Shown here: piece by piece, positions 44,063-52,342 of the stretch
How positions within the stretch are numbered: position 1 is the first letter of the stretch
How the letters are laid out: each line of letters starts with the position of its first letter
Source: Xaviernesmea oryzae
GTDB lineage: Bacteria; Pseudomonadota; Alphaproteobacteria; Rhizobiales; Rhizobiaceae
Length of the DNA stretch: 64,000 nucleotides
Assembly (NCBI RefSeq): GCF_900109605.1
Contig: NZ_FOAM01000005.1
Location: forward strand, 62,001 to 126,000
Direction of reading: 5' to 3'
Position numbers and translations under genes: made by a program
The notes under the pieces: model-generated
The model's input: the letters and a program-made list of their open reading frames with translations, nothing else
What the model was told of the DNA's origin: nothing
The model's database searches: none

Positions 44063-45567
44063 GCCGCGCTCCGTCCGGGTCCGGTCACGGCTTTCAGCGC
44101 GGGGTAGAGTGCCAGATAGCGCTGGTAGATCTCGTCATAGATCGCGGTTTCGCGCTGGCGCGGCTCTATCCGGCGGCCGGGCTTGACCATGGCGGCAATG
44201 CCTTCGTCGATGGAGGCGAAATGGCCGGCACCATGCGCGGCCAAAACCGCAGCACCCACCGATGGCGCATCGCGCGAGGCAGGAACGCAAACCGGCAGCC
44301 CCGCTGTGTCGGCATGGATCTGCAGCCAGAGATCGGATGCACCCGCGCCGCCGCCCACCGTAATCTCCGCCCCGCGATAGCCCGCGGCGGCCATGGCGTC
44401 GAGAATGGCGCGCGTGCCGAAGCCGATGCCCTCCATCATCGCGCGGAAGAGATGATGCGGCTCATGTGCGAGCGTCAGCCCGACGATAGCCCCGCGGGAG
44501 AGCGGATCGGTATAAGGCGTGCGGTTGCCCTGGAAATGGTCCTGCACCAGAAGTCCGTCACAGCCGGGTTCAAGTGCTGCGGCCTTTTGGTTCATCTCTT
44601 CCAGGTTCATCGTCCCGTTCATCATCCGGCCGAGCCAAGCGATGATCGAGCCGGTGGAGGTCTGGCCGCCTTCGACGATATAGCGGTCCGGATAGACGCA
44701 ATCGCGATAGGTGCCCCAGATGCCCGGCGCATGGATTGCCTGCTCGGTCACGCCGAACTGCAGATGAGAAGAGCCGGTGATGAGCGCGAGCTGCCCTGGC
44801 TTGGCCACGCCAAGGCCGATCATGCCGATCAGCGCATCGGCGCCGCCTTGAACGACCTTAACCGAGCGCGACAGACCGAGTTCTTCCGCCGCCCTGGCGC
44901 AGAGCGTGGCAATCACGCCGCCGGGCGGCACGATCCGCTGTGGCCATTTCTGCAGCAGCGCCGATAGGCCGAGCGCGTCGACCAAAGTGGTCGGCCAGCC
45001 GCCGCGATCGGTTTGGTAGTGCCAGCGCAAGGTCACATTGTTGAGGCTCGCCGCCCGTTCGCCGGTCAGCCGCAGCGTCATGAAGTCCTGATATTCGCAG
45101 ATGGTCGCGGCCTTCTCGAAAATCTCCGGTTCGTTGCGGGCGATCCACAGGGCCTTGGGAATCATCCATTCGGCGGAGACCGGCCCCTGTCCGCCGCCAT
45201 TGGCGATCAGGGCACCATCGCCGGTGGCGAGCACGGCGTCGGCCTCCTGATTGGCGCGAACATCCATCCAGATGATCGCCGGCCTCAGCGCCCGGCCATC
45301 GGCATCCAGCGCCACCACCGTGCAGCTCGTCGTCGCCAGACTGATGGCCTCGATGTCACGCGCATCGACCCCCGCCTGCCCGATCGCCCCGCTCGATGCG
45401 GCTACGAAGGCGCGCCACCAGTCCTCGGGGTCCTGCTCGGCCCGCGCACCGGCGGCAAACCGCGTCTCATAGGCAACGGCCACACTGCCCAGACAGGTGC
45501 CGGTCACGTCATAGACGCGGGCGCGCAGGCTCTCCGTGCCACCATCGGCTGTCAGAAAATAGCCCAT
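44059..45567 (-). CDS. FGGY-family carbohydrate kinase
   Basis: The 502-residue protein has the FGGY layout: N-terminal TADGGTESLRARVYDVTG (the usual DxGT loop reads DGGT), ISLATTSCTVVALDADG, AIIWMDVRANQEAD, and C-terminal GGQTSTGSIIAWLGRMM and VGGGAGASDLWLQIHADTAG. The substrate is a sugar, ketose or polyol. The company of a ribose-type importer, two polyol SDRs and a thiamine-dependent E1/E2 suggests a ketose from the imported compound. GGAGGAGACGGAA precedes the ATG. A rhizobial repeat lies in the gap before it. Confidence 0.88.
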   Translation of the reverse strand: MGYFLTADGGTESLRARVYDVTGTCLGSVAVAYETRFAAGARAEQDPEDWWRAFVAASSGAIGQAGVDARDIEAISLATTSCTVVALDADGRALRPAIIWMDVRANQEADAVLATGDGALIANGGGQGPVSAEWMIPKALWIARNEPEIFEKAATICEYQDFMTLRLTGERAASLNNVTLRWHYQTDRGGWPTTLVDALGLSALLQKWPQRIVPPGGVIATLCARAAEELGLSRSVKVVQGGADALIGMIGLGVAKPGQLALITGSSHLQFGVTEQAIHAPGIWGTYRDCVYPDRYIVEGGQTSTGSIIAWLGRMMNGTMNLEEMNQKAAALEPGCDGLLVQDHFQGNRTPYTDPLSRGAIVGLTLAHEPHHLFRAMMEGIGFGTRAILDAMAAAGYRGAEITVGGGAGASDLWLQIHADTAGLPVCVPASRDAPSVGAAVLAAHGAGHFASIDEGIAAMVKPGRRIEPRQRETAIYDEIYQRYLALYPALKAVTGPGRSAA

Positions 45568-45655
45568 TTCCGTCTCCTCCCGCGCCGGTCTCTCCTCCCC
45601 GGCGCCTGCATTTTCCTGATTTCGTATTGCGTCGAAACCGGATCGGCTCGATGTG

Positions 45656-45760
45656 CTAGAGCATCGGACCGAAAAGTGGGAACCGGTTTTCGGAAAATCC
45701 GATGCGAAAACAAAAATCTAGAGCGTCAGACTACGTATGATTTTCAGTCGGACGCTCTAG
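45656..45760. repeat. Composite rhizobial intergenic repeat inside the operon
   Basis: The first module (45656-45710) has the well-known GAGCATCGGACCGAAAAGTG-type start, an inner GAACCGGTTTTCGG hairpin and TCCGATGCGAAAAC. The second module (45718-45760) is bounded by the perfect inverted arms CTAGAGCGTC and GACGCTCTAG. From memory this mosaic type is common in Rhizobium, Sinorhizobium and Agrobacterium. The TAG stop codon of the CMD/AhpD-like gene (45757-45759) lies inside the right arm. The element separates the aco-type genes from the kinase gene. Confidence 0.82.
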
Positions 45761-46092
45761 CGAAGTGCCCTCATGATCTCCAATGCTTTAGCGCCATACA
45801 TCACGGCGGGGCCGCCACCCATTTCCACGGCAACATCGAGAACCTCGATCAGATCGGCCTCCTCGGCACCATGTTTCATCGCAGCATCGACATGGTAGAG
45901 GATGCAGTCCTCACATCCTTTCGAAACGGCCAGCGCCACCGCGATCAGTTCCTTCTGCGCCGGCGTCATCCGGCCGGCGGCGGTCGCCGCCTTGCTGACA
46001 CGCGAGAAGCCGGCAAAAAGCTCGGGGCTCGCCTTCGCCAGAAGGCCGATGCGGGCCTGGGCATCCTTGAGTTTGTCACGCGCCGTGCTCAT
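45757..46092 (-). CDS. AhpD-like carboxymuconolactone decarboxylase family protein (CxxC)
   Basis: The 111-residue protein carries E48, C60, C63 and H67 (KELIAVALAVSKGCEDCILYH). The spacing E-12-C-3-C-4-H is identical to the AhpD peroxidase active site as I recall it. AhpD relays electrons from a lipoyl domain in mycobacteria. The gene overlaps the lipoyl-bearing E2 gene by ATGA, so a link to dihydrolipoamide is attractive (inference). Its stop codon lies in a repeat element, which suggests the original C-terminus may have been cut. It could also be a simple CMD hydrolase. Confidence 0.82.
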   Translation of the reverse strand: MSTARDKLKDAQARIGLLAKASPELFAGFSRVSKAATAAGRMTPAQKELIAVALAVSKGCEDCILYHVDAAMKHGAEEADLIEVLDVAVEMGGGPAVMYGAKALEIMRALR

Positions 46093-47717
46093 CGCCCGTC
46101 TCCCTGCGCCAGAATGATCTCGAGCACCTCCTTCGCCTGATCCCATTGCGGCATATGGCCTGAGCGGGCGAGCAGGTGAACGGCGATGCGCGGTGGCAGG
46201 GCCTGCACCTGGCTCCAGGGAATGATGCGATCCTCCAATCCGACGAGCACGCGGATGGGAAGAGTTGCAGACAGTTTGTGCAAGGGGCTGAGCGCGTCGA
46301 TCCTCTGGCCGAGCGGGCCCGCCAAGTTGTCGGCGAGCCGCTTCAGGCGGCCGGCGGAGAGGGCTTTTGTCAAGCTCGCCAGTGCGGGTTCAGATAGATC
46401 GGCACCCTGGACGGAAAGCCGCCGCAACAGATGCGACACCTCGCCCGGATGCTGCGCATCGGCCATGCCTGCGATAAAGCCTGTATCGATCTCCCGGCCG
46501 AGACCCGCCGGCGCGATTAGCGTGAGCGCGCGCACCTTCGCAGGCGCCGCCTGCGCGAGCATCACGGCTGCAAAGGCGCCCAGCGAATGGGCAACCACCG
46601 AAACCCGATCCACATCGAGGCTTTTCAGCAGTTCGGGAAGGTCGCTGCCAAGTCCCTGCGGCTCCGTTTCCTCGATATCGGTGAGGCCATGGGCTGGTAG
46701 GTCGGGGATGATCACGCGTCGCCCGGCACGTTTTAGCCCGGAGGCGATGGCGGCCCATGTCGTGCGATCGCCGGCAAAGCCGTGGAGCAGCAGCAGAGGC
46801 ACGCCCTCTCCTGCCCCACTGTCGAGATAGGCCATGCGCCCACGCCGCAGCGCAACGCTACTGACCTGCTCTGCCGGGCCTGTGGCCGGCTGCAGCCCGC
46901 GAGTTGGGTCTTGCGCGAAGGACAGAACGTCGTGCTTTTCGATCCGGCCGCGGCGTCCCGTCCCCTTCAGCGCCGTGAGGTCGAGGCCTCGCGCACGGGC
47001 AAGGCGGCGGGCAAGCGGCGTGGCGCGCAGGCGCGCGCCATTGCCGGAGGATGCTGCATTTGCATGCGTGGCGAGGCTCGCGGCCTGATCGCGAGCCTGA
47101 GCAGGCGAGGCTTCGACGGTGGATGTCTCTGCGCCGGCTTCGGACGGGGCCAGAATGCGGGCGATCGGCGCGCCGACCGCGACGGTTTCATCCTCGCCCT
47201 TGAGGATGGTCAGCAACTTGCCGCCGGCCAGCGCTGGAAATTCGGCAATGGTCTTGTCGGTCTCGATTTCGAGGATGGCCTCACCGCGCGCGAAGCTCTC
47301 CCCTTCGGCTTTCAGCCATTTGGCGATCCGACCCTCTTCCATGGTTTCGCCGAGACGCGGCATCAGCAGGTCGGTCTCGGCCAGATCGTCGCCGTCTGCG
47401 GTCGAGGCGGCCGTCGCAGCGGCCGGCAGGGCAGGTTCGTCGTCGCCCTCCTGCGCGGTCCAGTCCGGCCCGGCGCCGATTTCGATGCTGGCGATAGGCT
47501 GGCCAACCTCGATGGTCTCGTCCAGACCCACCAGGATCTCCTGCAGACGGCCGTCGCCCAAGGCTGGAAATTCCGCGATGGTCTTGTCGGTTTCGATCTC
47601 GAGGATCGGGTCACCCCGGGAAAAGGCCTCGCCCGGCTTCACAAGCCAGCCGACGATCTTTCCTTCCTCCATGGTTTCCCCGAGGCGGGGCATTTTGAGA
47701 AAGCGCTGGTTGATCAT
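46089..47717 (-). CDS. acoC: Acetoin dehydrogenase-type E2 with two lipoyl domains, E3-binding domain and alpha/beta hydrolase fold
   Basis: The 542-residue protein contains lipoyl domain 1 (residues 5-80, modified lysine K45 in EIETDKTIAEF), an Ala/Thr-rich linker, lipoyl domain 2 (115-190, K155 in the same motif), a second linker, a small E3-binding domain (about 228-266, RLRATPLARRLARARGLDL) and an alpha/beta hydrolase domain (about 290-540). That domain has LLLHGFAGDRTTW, the nucleophile in VVAHSLGAFAAV and SGHMPQWDQA at the end. The hydrolase-type E2 is the hallmark of acetoin dehydrogenase, not of pyruvate dehydrogenase. Known AcoC proteins, as I recall, have one lipoyl domain. It would transfer the acyl group to CoA. 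No E3 gene is nearby. Confidence 0.9.
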   Translation of the reverse strand: MINQRFLKMPRLGETMEEGKIVGWLVKPGEAFSRGDPILEIETDKTIAEFPALGDGRLQEILVGLDETIEVGQPIASIEIGAGPDWTAQEGDDEPALPAAATAASTADGDDLAETDLLMPRLGETMEEGRIAKWLKAEGESFARGEAILEIETDKTIAEFPALAGGKLLTILKGEDETVAVGAPIARILAPSEAGAETSTVEASPAQARDQAASLATHANAASSGNGARLRATPLARRLARARGLDLTALKGTGRRGRIEKHDVLSFAQDPTRGLQPATGPAEQVSSVALRRGRMAYLDSGAGEGVPLLLLHGFAGDRTTWAAIASGLKRAGRRVIIPDLPAHGLTDIEETEPQGLGSDLPELLKSLDVDRVSVVAHSLGAFAAVMLAQAAPAKVRALTLIAPAGLGREIDTGFIAGMADAQHPGEVSHLLRRLSVQGADLSEPALASLTKALSAGRLKRLADNLAGPLGQRIDALSPLHKLSATLPIRVLVGLEDRIIPWSQVQALPPRIAVHLLARSGHMPQWDQAKEVLEIILAQGDGR

Positions 47718-48688
47718 GCCATCAACCTCTCGGCCACCTCGGCAATGATGCGTGCGGAGGGCACGCTGCCGGCTTCGAGCTCCTGCGAGACCGAGATCGG
47801 AATGTCCTCACCGGCCACGCGAATGACGGGCTGTTCGAGGAAGTCGAAACATTCCTCGGAGATGCGCGCGCAGAGCTCCGCCGCAACGCCTGATGTCATC
47901 ACCCCTTCGCTGACGACCATGGCCTTGCCCACGCGCTCGACATGCGTGCGGATCGTCTCGAAATCGAGCGGATTGAGGGTGCGCAGGTCGATAACCGTGG
48001 CCTCGATGCCCTTCTTGGCAAGCGCCTCGGCCGCCTCCAGCGCATAGATCACCTGACGGGAATAGGTGACGATCACCAGGTCGTCGCCCTGGCGGCGCAC
48101 GGCCGCCTTGCCCCACGGCAATGGGTCGTCCGAAAGGTCCACCTCCTCCTTGCGGGTATAAAGCGCCTTGTGCTCGATGAAGACGACAGGGTCGGGCTTG
48201 GTCAGGCTCTGGCGCAGGAGGTGATAGGCATCGGCGACCGTCGCGGGCATGGCAAGGCGCAGCCCCGGCGTATGCATGATCCAGGCTTCCAGGCTCTGGC
48301 TATGCTGCGCACCGGCGGAGCGGCCGGTTCCGCCTTGCGTGCGCAGCACCATCGGCACACCGATCTGCCCGCCGAACATGTAGCGGATCTTGGCCGCCTG
48401 GTTGGCGAGCTGGTCCATGGTCATGCCGAGGAAGTCGATATACATCAATTCGGCAACGGGCCTGAGCCCCGTCATGGCTGCGCCGACGGCCGTGCCGATG
48501 ATGGCGGGCTCGGAAATCGGCGTGTCGATCAGCCGCTCGGGTCCATGCACCTTGATGAGATCCTTGGTTACCCCATAGGCGCCGCCGTAGCGGCCGACCT
48601 CCTCGCCGATCACCACGATCGTCTTGTCCTCGGTCATCGCGTCGTCCAGCGCTTGGCGCAGCGCGTCTCGATAGGTCATGGCAGGCAT
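47714..48688 (-). CDS. acoB: Acetoin dehydrogenase-type E1 component, beta subunit
   Basis: The 324-residue protein begins MPAMTYRDALRQALDDAMTE and has IGEEVGRYGGAYGVTKDL, GTAVGAAMTGLRPVAELMYI, FGGQIGVPMVLRTQGGTGRS and a transketolase C-terminal domain with VIDLRTLNPLDFETI. This is the standard E1-beta layout. With the alpha subunit it forms the thiamine diphosphate active site at the interface. Its start overlaps the alpha-subunit stop (TAATG) and its stop overlaps acoC. Confidence 0.91.
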   Translation of the reverse strand: MPAMTYRDALRQALDDAMTEDKTIVVIGEEVGRYGGAYGVTKDLIKVHGPERLIDTPISEPAIIGTAVGAAMTGLRPVAELMYIDFLGMTMDQLANQAAKIRYMFGGQIGVPMVLRTQGGTGRSAGAQHSQSLEAWIMHTPGLRLAMPATVADAYHLLRQSLTKPDPVVFIEHKALYTRKEEVDLSDDPLPWGKAAVRRQGDDLVIVTYSRQVIYALEAAEALAKKGIEATVIDLRTLNPLDFETIRTHVERVGKAMVVSEGVMTSGVAAELCARISEECFDFLEQPVIRVAGEDIPISVSQELEAGSVPSARIIAEVAERLMA

Positions 48689-49716
48689 TAGACAATTTCC
48701 CTGGCTAGAACGCGGTCGATACGGGCCCGCACGGATTCGGGCTCCGGCTCGCCAACCGCATAGACATCGCGGAACATGGAGGAGAGCGCGGGCGCCTGGG
48801 ACTCGACCGTAAAGTCGATGGTGGCATCCATCTCGGCTGCAATCTCACGGTCGAGCGCATCGAGCGCCGCCTCGCTTTCCAGGCCGCTCTCGATCAGCTT
48901 GGCGCGGGCAAAGAGAACCGGGTCCTTCTTGCGGCCTTCCGTTTCCTCGGCCTCGGCGCGGTAAGGGCTTTTATCCATCCGGGCATGGCCGAAAAAGCGA
49001 TAGACCTCGACCGAGAGAAAGCCCGGCTTGCCGGCGCGGGCCTCGTCGATCAGCCAGCGTGCGGCATCGCGCACCTCTTCCACATCGAGCCCGTTGACCA
49101 CCACGCCATTCAGCCCGAAGGCGCGGGCGCGCTGGTCGAAGGCGGTGTTGCGCGTCGCCTGGTCGATGCGCGTGCCCATGCCATATTGGTTATTGATGCA
49201 GACAAACAGCACCGGCAGGCCCCAGAGCGCCGCCATGTTCATGCTCTCATAAAGAATGCCCTGTTGCATCGCGCCATCGCCGAAGAAGGCGACCGAGACG
49301 GAGTCCTGCTTCAGATATTTGCTGGACAGACCGGCGCCGACGACGGCGGGAATGCCGCCGCCGACGATGGCATTGGCGCCGAGATGGCCGAGCGCCATAT
49401 CGGCAATATGCATGGAGCCTCCCTTGCCGTGGCAATAGCCGCTTTCCTTGCCGCCGATCTCGGCCATCATCCGCTTCGGATCGGCCCCGCGCGCCAGGAA
49501 GATGCCATGGCCGCGATGGTGGGTCGTAAAGCTGTCCTGCGGTTTCATTTCGGCGCAGACACCGGCGGCGCTGGATTCCTCGCCGATCGACAGATGCAGC
49601 ATCGAGCCGGCCGATTGGCCGCGCACGAAGAGCTCGCCCACCCGCTCCTCGAAGGTGCGGATGCGCCGCATGGTGCGGTAAAGCTCCGCAAGGTGGCTAT
49701 TGGCAGTGAGGGTCAT
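48688..49716 (-). CDS. acoA: Acetoin dehydrogenase-type E1 component, alpha subunit
   Basis: The 342-residue protein has the thiamine diphosphate motif GDGAMQQG (about residues 160-167) followed 23 residues later by NNQYGMGT. It also has SIGEESSAAGVCAEM, HHRGHGIFLARGADP, CHGKGGSMHIADMALG and the phosphorylation-loop-like RFFGHARMDKSPYR. The family includes pyruvate, branched-chain and acetoin E1-alpha. The hydrolase-type E2 partner points to an acetoin-like alpha-hydroxyketone. GGGAGTCCCTC precedes the start. It follows the importer permease gene on the same strand with a 33-base gap, so importer and enzyme may share transcripts. Confidence 0.9.
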   Translation of the reverse strand: MTLTANSHLAELYRTMRRIRTFEERVGELFVRGQSAGSMLHLSIGEESSAAGVCAEMKPQDSFTTHHRGHGIFLARGADPKRMMAEIGGKESGYCHGKGGSMHIADMALGHLGANAIVGGGIPAVVGAGLSSKYLKQDSVSVAFFGDGAMQQGILYESMNMAALWGLPVLFVCINNQYGMGTRIDQATRNTAFDQRARAFGLNGVVVNGLDVEEVRDAARWLIDEARAGKPGFLSVEVYRFFGHARMDKSPYRAEAEETEGRKKDPVLFARAKLIESGLESEAALDALDREIAAEMDATIDFTVESQAPALSSMFRDVYAVGEPEPESVRARIDRVLAREIV

Positions 49717-49749
49717 GAGGGACTCCCGGATAGGTCATGAGGTGAGGCG

Positions 49750-50742
49750 TCACAGAAGCTTCAGCTTCGTCGTCCTGGAGACGATGGCGACGGCCACGAG
49801 GATGATCAGGCCCTTGACGATGCTCTGGACATAAGTGTCCATGCCCACGAGGTTGAGCCCGTTGTTGATGACGCCGATGAACAGCGCGCCGAAGAAGGTG
49901 CCGGTGACGGTGGCGGTGCCCGGGCGGATCATCGTCATGCCGATAAAGACCGTGGCCAGACCGTCGAGCAAATAGCGCTCGCCCGCATTGGGCTGGCCGG
50001 AGCCAAGCCGCGCCGCCAGAAGCGCGCCGGCGAGAGCGGCAAAGAGGCTGCAGACGACCAGCGCCGCCGACCGGTAGAAGCGGCCGTTAACGCCGGAAAG
50101 TTCGGCCGCCTTCAGATTGCCGCCGACCGCATAGATGTAGCGGCCGAAGATGGTCCGTTCCATGAGGAACCAGGCGACCAGCACGAACAGCACCATGGCA
50201 TAGGCAAGGACCGGGATGCCGAGGATCTGCCCCTGGCCGAGAAAGAGGTAGCCATCCGGCAGGCCGCCATAGATCGCCCGGCCACCCGTGCTCATGAAAT
50301 TGATGCCGTAGAGGATTGAGCCGGTTGCCAGCGTGGCGATCAGCGAGGGGATGCCGATCAGTGTCACGAGCAGCGAATTGATCGCGCCGACCGCGAAACC
50401 TGCTGCCACGGCGCCCAGAAGCGCAATCGGCAGCGGCACGCCGGAGATCAGCATCAGCGGCACCAGGATGCCGCTCAATCCGACCGTGTAGCCGACGGAC
50501 AGATCCATCTCGCGGGCGGCAAAGCCGAAGGTCAGGCCCGCGCCGACAATCGTCAGCATCGAAATCTGCTGGACGATGTTGAGCAGGTTCGACGTCGTCA
50601 GAAACCGATCGACCGTCAGCGCGAAGCCCAGAAACAGAAGAAGGAGCGCCAGCAGGGTGCTGTATTTGAGAAGCCACTGATCGCGGCTCTTGCGGGATGA
50701 GGCCTCCTTGGCCTCGACGAGAGGGCGCGCTTGCGCGGTCAT
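49750..50742 (-). CDS. Sugar-type ABC importer permease of the acetoin-type cluster
   Basis: The 330-residue protein has an N-terminal cytoplasmic arm of about 25 residues, then about eight to ten helices, with the family motif REMDLSVGYTVGLSGILVPL and the ATPase-contact loop YAVGGNLKAAELSGVNGRFY. It is of the RbsC/BPD_transp_2 type. It is coupled to the ATPase gene by ATGA. It would carry the substrate of this cluster across the inner membrane. Confidence 0.92.
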   Translation of the reverse strand: MTAQARPLVEAKEASSRKSRDQWLLKYSTLLALLLLFLGFALTVDRFLTTSNLLNIVQQISMLTIVGAGLTFGFAAREMDLSVGYTVGLSGILVPLMLISGVPLPIALLGAVAAGFAVGAINSLLVTLIGIPSLIATLATGSILYGINFMSTGGRAIYGGLPDGYLFLGQGQILGIPVLAYAMVLFVLVAWFLMERTIFGRYIYAVGGNLKAAELSGVNGRFYRSAALVVCSLFAALAGALLAARLGSGQPNAGERYLLDGLATVFIGMTMIRPGTATVTGTFFGALFIGVINNGLNLVGMDTYVQSIVKGLIILVAVAIVSRTTKLKLL

Positions 50743-52247
50743 TGGGGATCTCCTGCCATGGCTGCGATGAATCGCGCTTCGGAAAATTCAGATCGCTCGA
50801 GCGCGGGACCCGCCCGGCCCTGCACGAAGGGCACGACGCGGTCGGCGATATCGGCAACCTCCATCAGGTCGCTTGAGGCGACGATGATGGCCGCCCCCTC
50901 CCCGGCCAGCCGCTGGATGTGGCGGTGGATTTCCCGCTTGGCGCCGATATCGACACCTTCTGTCGGCTCGACGAAGATCATCAGCCGGTAGCGTTCGGTC
51001 GCGCCATACAGCCACTTGCCGATCGAGACCTTCTGCTTGTTGCCGCCGCTGAGATCCTGGATGCGCTGCTCAGGCGAATGGGCCTTGACGTTGAAGAGGG
51101 CCATGGCGGCACGTGCCGCCTTCTCCTCCTTCCCCGTGGACAGCACGCCGGCATGCGCGCCGGCTTGCGGGTGGACCATGGCGAGGTTTTCGCGCACGCT
51201 CCATTCGCCGATCAGCGAGTTCTCCATGCGATGGTCTGGAATGAAGGCCACGCCGCGGGCCTTCATGCCACGTGCATCGATGCGGGAGAGCGGCTGCCCG
51301 CCAAATCGTGTCTGGCCGGACAGGAAGCCTTCGCCCGTGTAAAGCGAGCGGGCAAAGCCGAAATGGCCTGCGCCGGTCAGACCGATCATGCCGACGATTT
51401 CGCCGGTGCGAATGGTGAAATGGTCGGCGCTGACACCGCCTACCCGCCAGTCGGCGATCTCCAACACGATGTCGCCCGAAGCACGCGGCGCGCCAGTCGC
51501 CTCACCGGAAGCAGCCGTTTTGCCTGCGCGCTGCAGCATGAAGTCAACCAGCTGGGCTTCGCTGACCTCGGCCGCCGGCAGCGTGGTGACATGCCGGCCA
51601 TCGCGCAAGACCGTGATGCGGTCGCTCAGCGCCTTGACCTCGGAGAGAAAGTGGCTGACGAGCACCACGCCGACGCCGCGCGGCGGCAGGGATCGAATGA
51701 TGCGCCAGAGATTTTCCTTCTCGCGCGCCGGCAGCGTCGCCGTCGGCTCGTCAAGGATCAGCAGGCGCATGTCGCCGCGAAGCGCCCTGATGATCTCGAT
51801 CACCTTCTGATCGGCCATTGGCAGCGTGTCGACAGCGGCGTCGAGATCGATCGTCACCTGCGGAAACCAGCGGGCAAGCAGCTCCGCCGCGCGCCGCTTC
51901 AACGCCCGCGCGTCGATGATGCCGAGGCCGAGGCGTGGCTCGTCGCCCAGCAGGATGTTTTGCGCGGCCGAGAGGCCCGGCACGAGGCTGCCCTCCTGCG
52001 ACACATGGGCAATGCCCTTGGCCAAGGCATCGCCGGCACTGGCCAGTGCCGTCTCGACCCCAGCAATCGCGATGGTGCCGGATGTCGGCTGCCGGCTGCC
52101 GCCGAGAATGCTGACAAGAGTCGTCTTGCCGGCGCCGTTTTCGCCGATCAGCCCATGCACTTCGGAAAAGAGAAAGTCGACATCGACATGATCGAGCGCT
52201 CTCGTGCCCGGATACTGCATGACGATGTCCGATAAAGTGACGGTCAT
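50739..52247 (-). CDS. Sugar-type ABC importer ATPase, two-domain, of the acetoin-type cluster
   Basis: The 502-residue protein has two nucleotide-binding domains. Domain 1 has GENGAGKTT, a degenerate signature LPMADQKVIEIIRAL, LILDEPTATL and VSHFLSEV. Domain 2 has GMIGLTGAGHFGFARSL (a Walker A variant), DLSGGNKQKVSIGKWLYG and the Walker B-like LMIFVEPTEGVDIG, where V replaces the usual D next to E. The degenerate second site is common in RbsA-type proteins. The start at 52247 follows GGGGAGG; an open frame extending upstream to 52463 covers the hairpin and binding-protein region and is not used. Confidence 0.91.
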   Translation of the reverse strand: MTVTLSDIVMQYPGTRALDHVDVDFLFSEVHGLIGENGAGKTTLVSILGGSRQPTSGTIAIAGVETALASAGDALAKGIAHVSQEGSLVPGLSAAQNILLGDEPRLGLGIIDARALKRRAAELLARWFPQVTIDLDAAVDTLPMADQKVIEIIRALRGDMRLLILDEPTATLPAREKENLWRIIRSLPPRGVGVVLVSHFLSEVKALSDRITVLRDGRHVTTLPAAEVSEAQLVDFMLQRAGKTAASGEATGAPRASGDIVLEIADWRVGGVSADHFTIRTGEIVGMIGLTGAGHFGFARSLYTGEGFLSGQTRFGGQPLSRIDARGMKARGVAFIPDHRMENSLIGEWSVRENLAMVHPQAGAHAGVLSTGKEEKAARAAMALFNVKAHSPEQRIQDLSGGNKQKVSIGKWLYGATERYRLMIFVEPTEGVDIGAKREIHRHIQRLAGEGAAIIVASSDLMEVADIADRVVPFVQGRAGPALERSEFSEARFIAAMAGDPQ

Positions 52248-52308
52248 GGCGCGCCTCCCCGCGTGCTTTCCAGTCAGACGCCGCGCAGGGTTTCTGCGTG
52301 GCGGAAAC

Positions 52309-52334
52309 GGCCGGCCCATTGACAGGGGCCGGCC
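52309..52334 (-). other. Intercistronic hairpin after the binding-protein gene
   Basis: GGCCGGCCC (52309-52317) and GGGCCGGCC (52326-52334) form a perfect 9-bp GC stem with an 8-base loop, in the 95-base gap between the binding-protein stop and the ATPase start on the minus strand. No T-run. Confidence 0.65.
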
Positions 52335-52342
52335 GGCGGCGG

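Noticed and set aside
46782-48047. A 421-codon plus-strand frame opposite acoC/acoB.
   Set aside because: Both real genes are clear on the minus strand; the frame's product is unordered and Arg/Gly-rich.
50919-52235. A 438-codon plus-strand frame opposite the two-domain ATPase.
   Set aside because: It is a shadow of an ATPase with all expected motifs.
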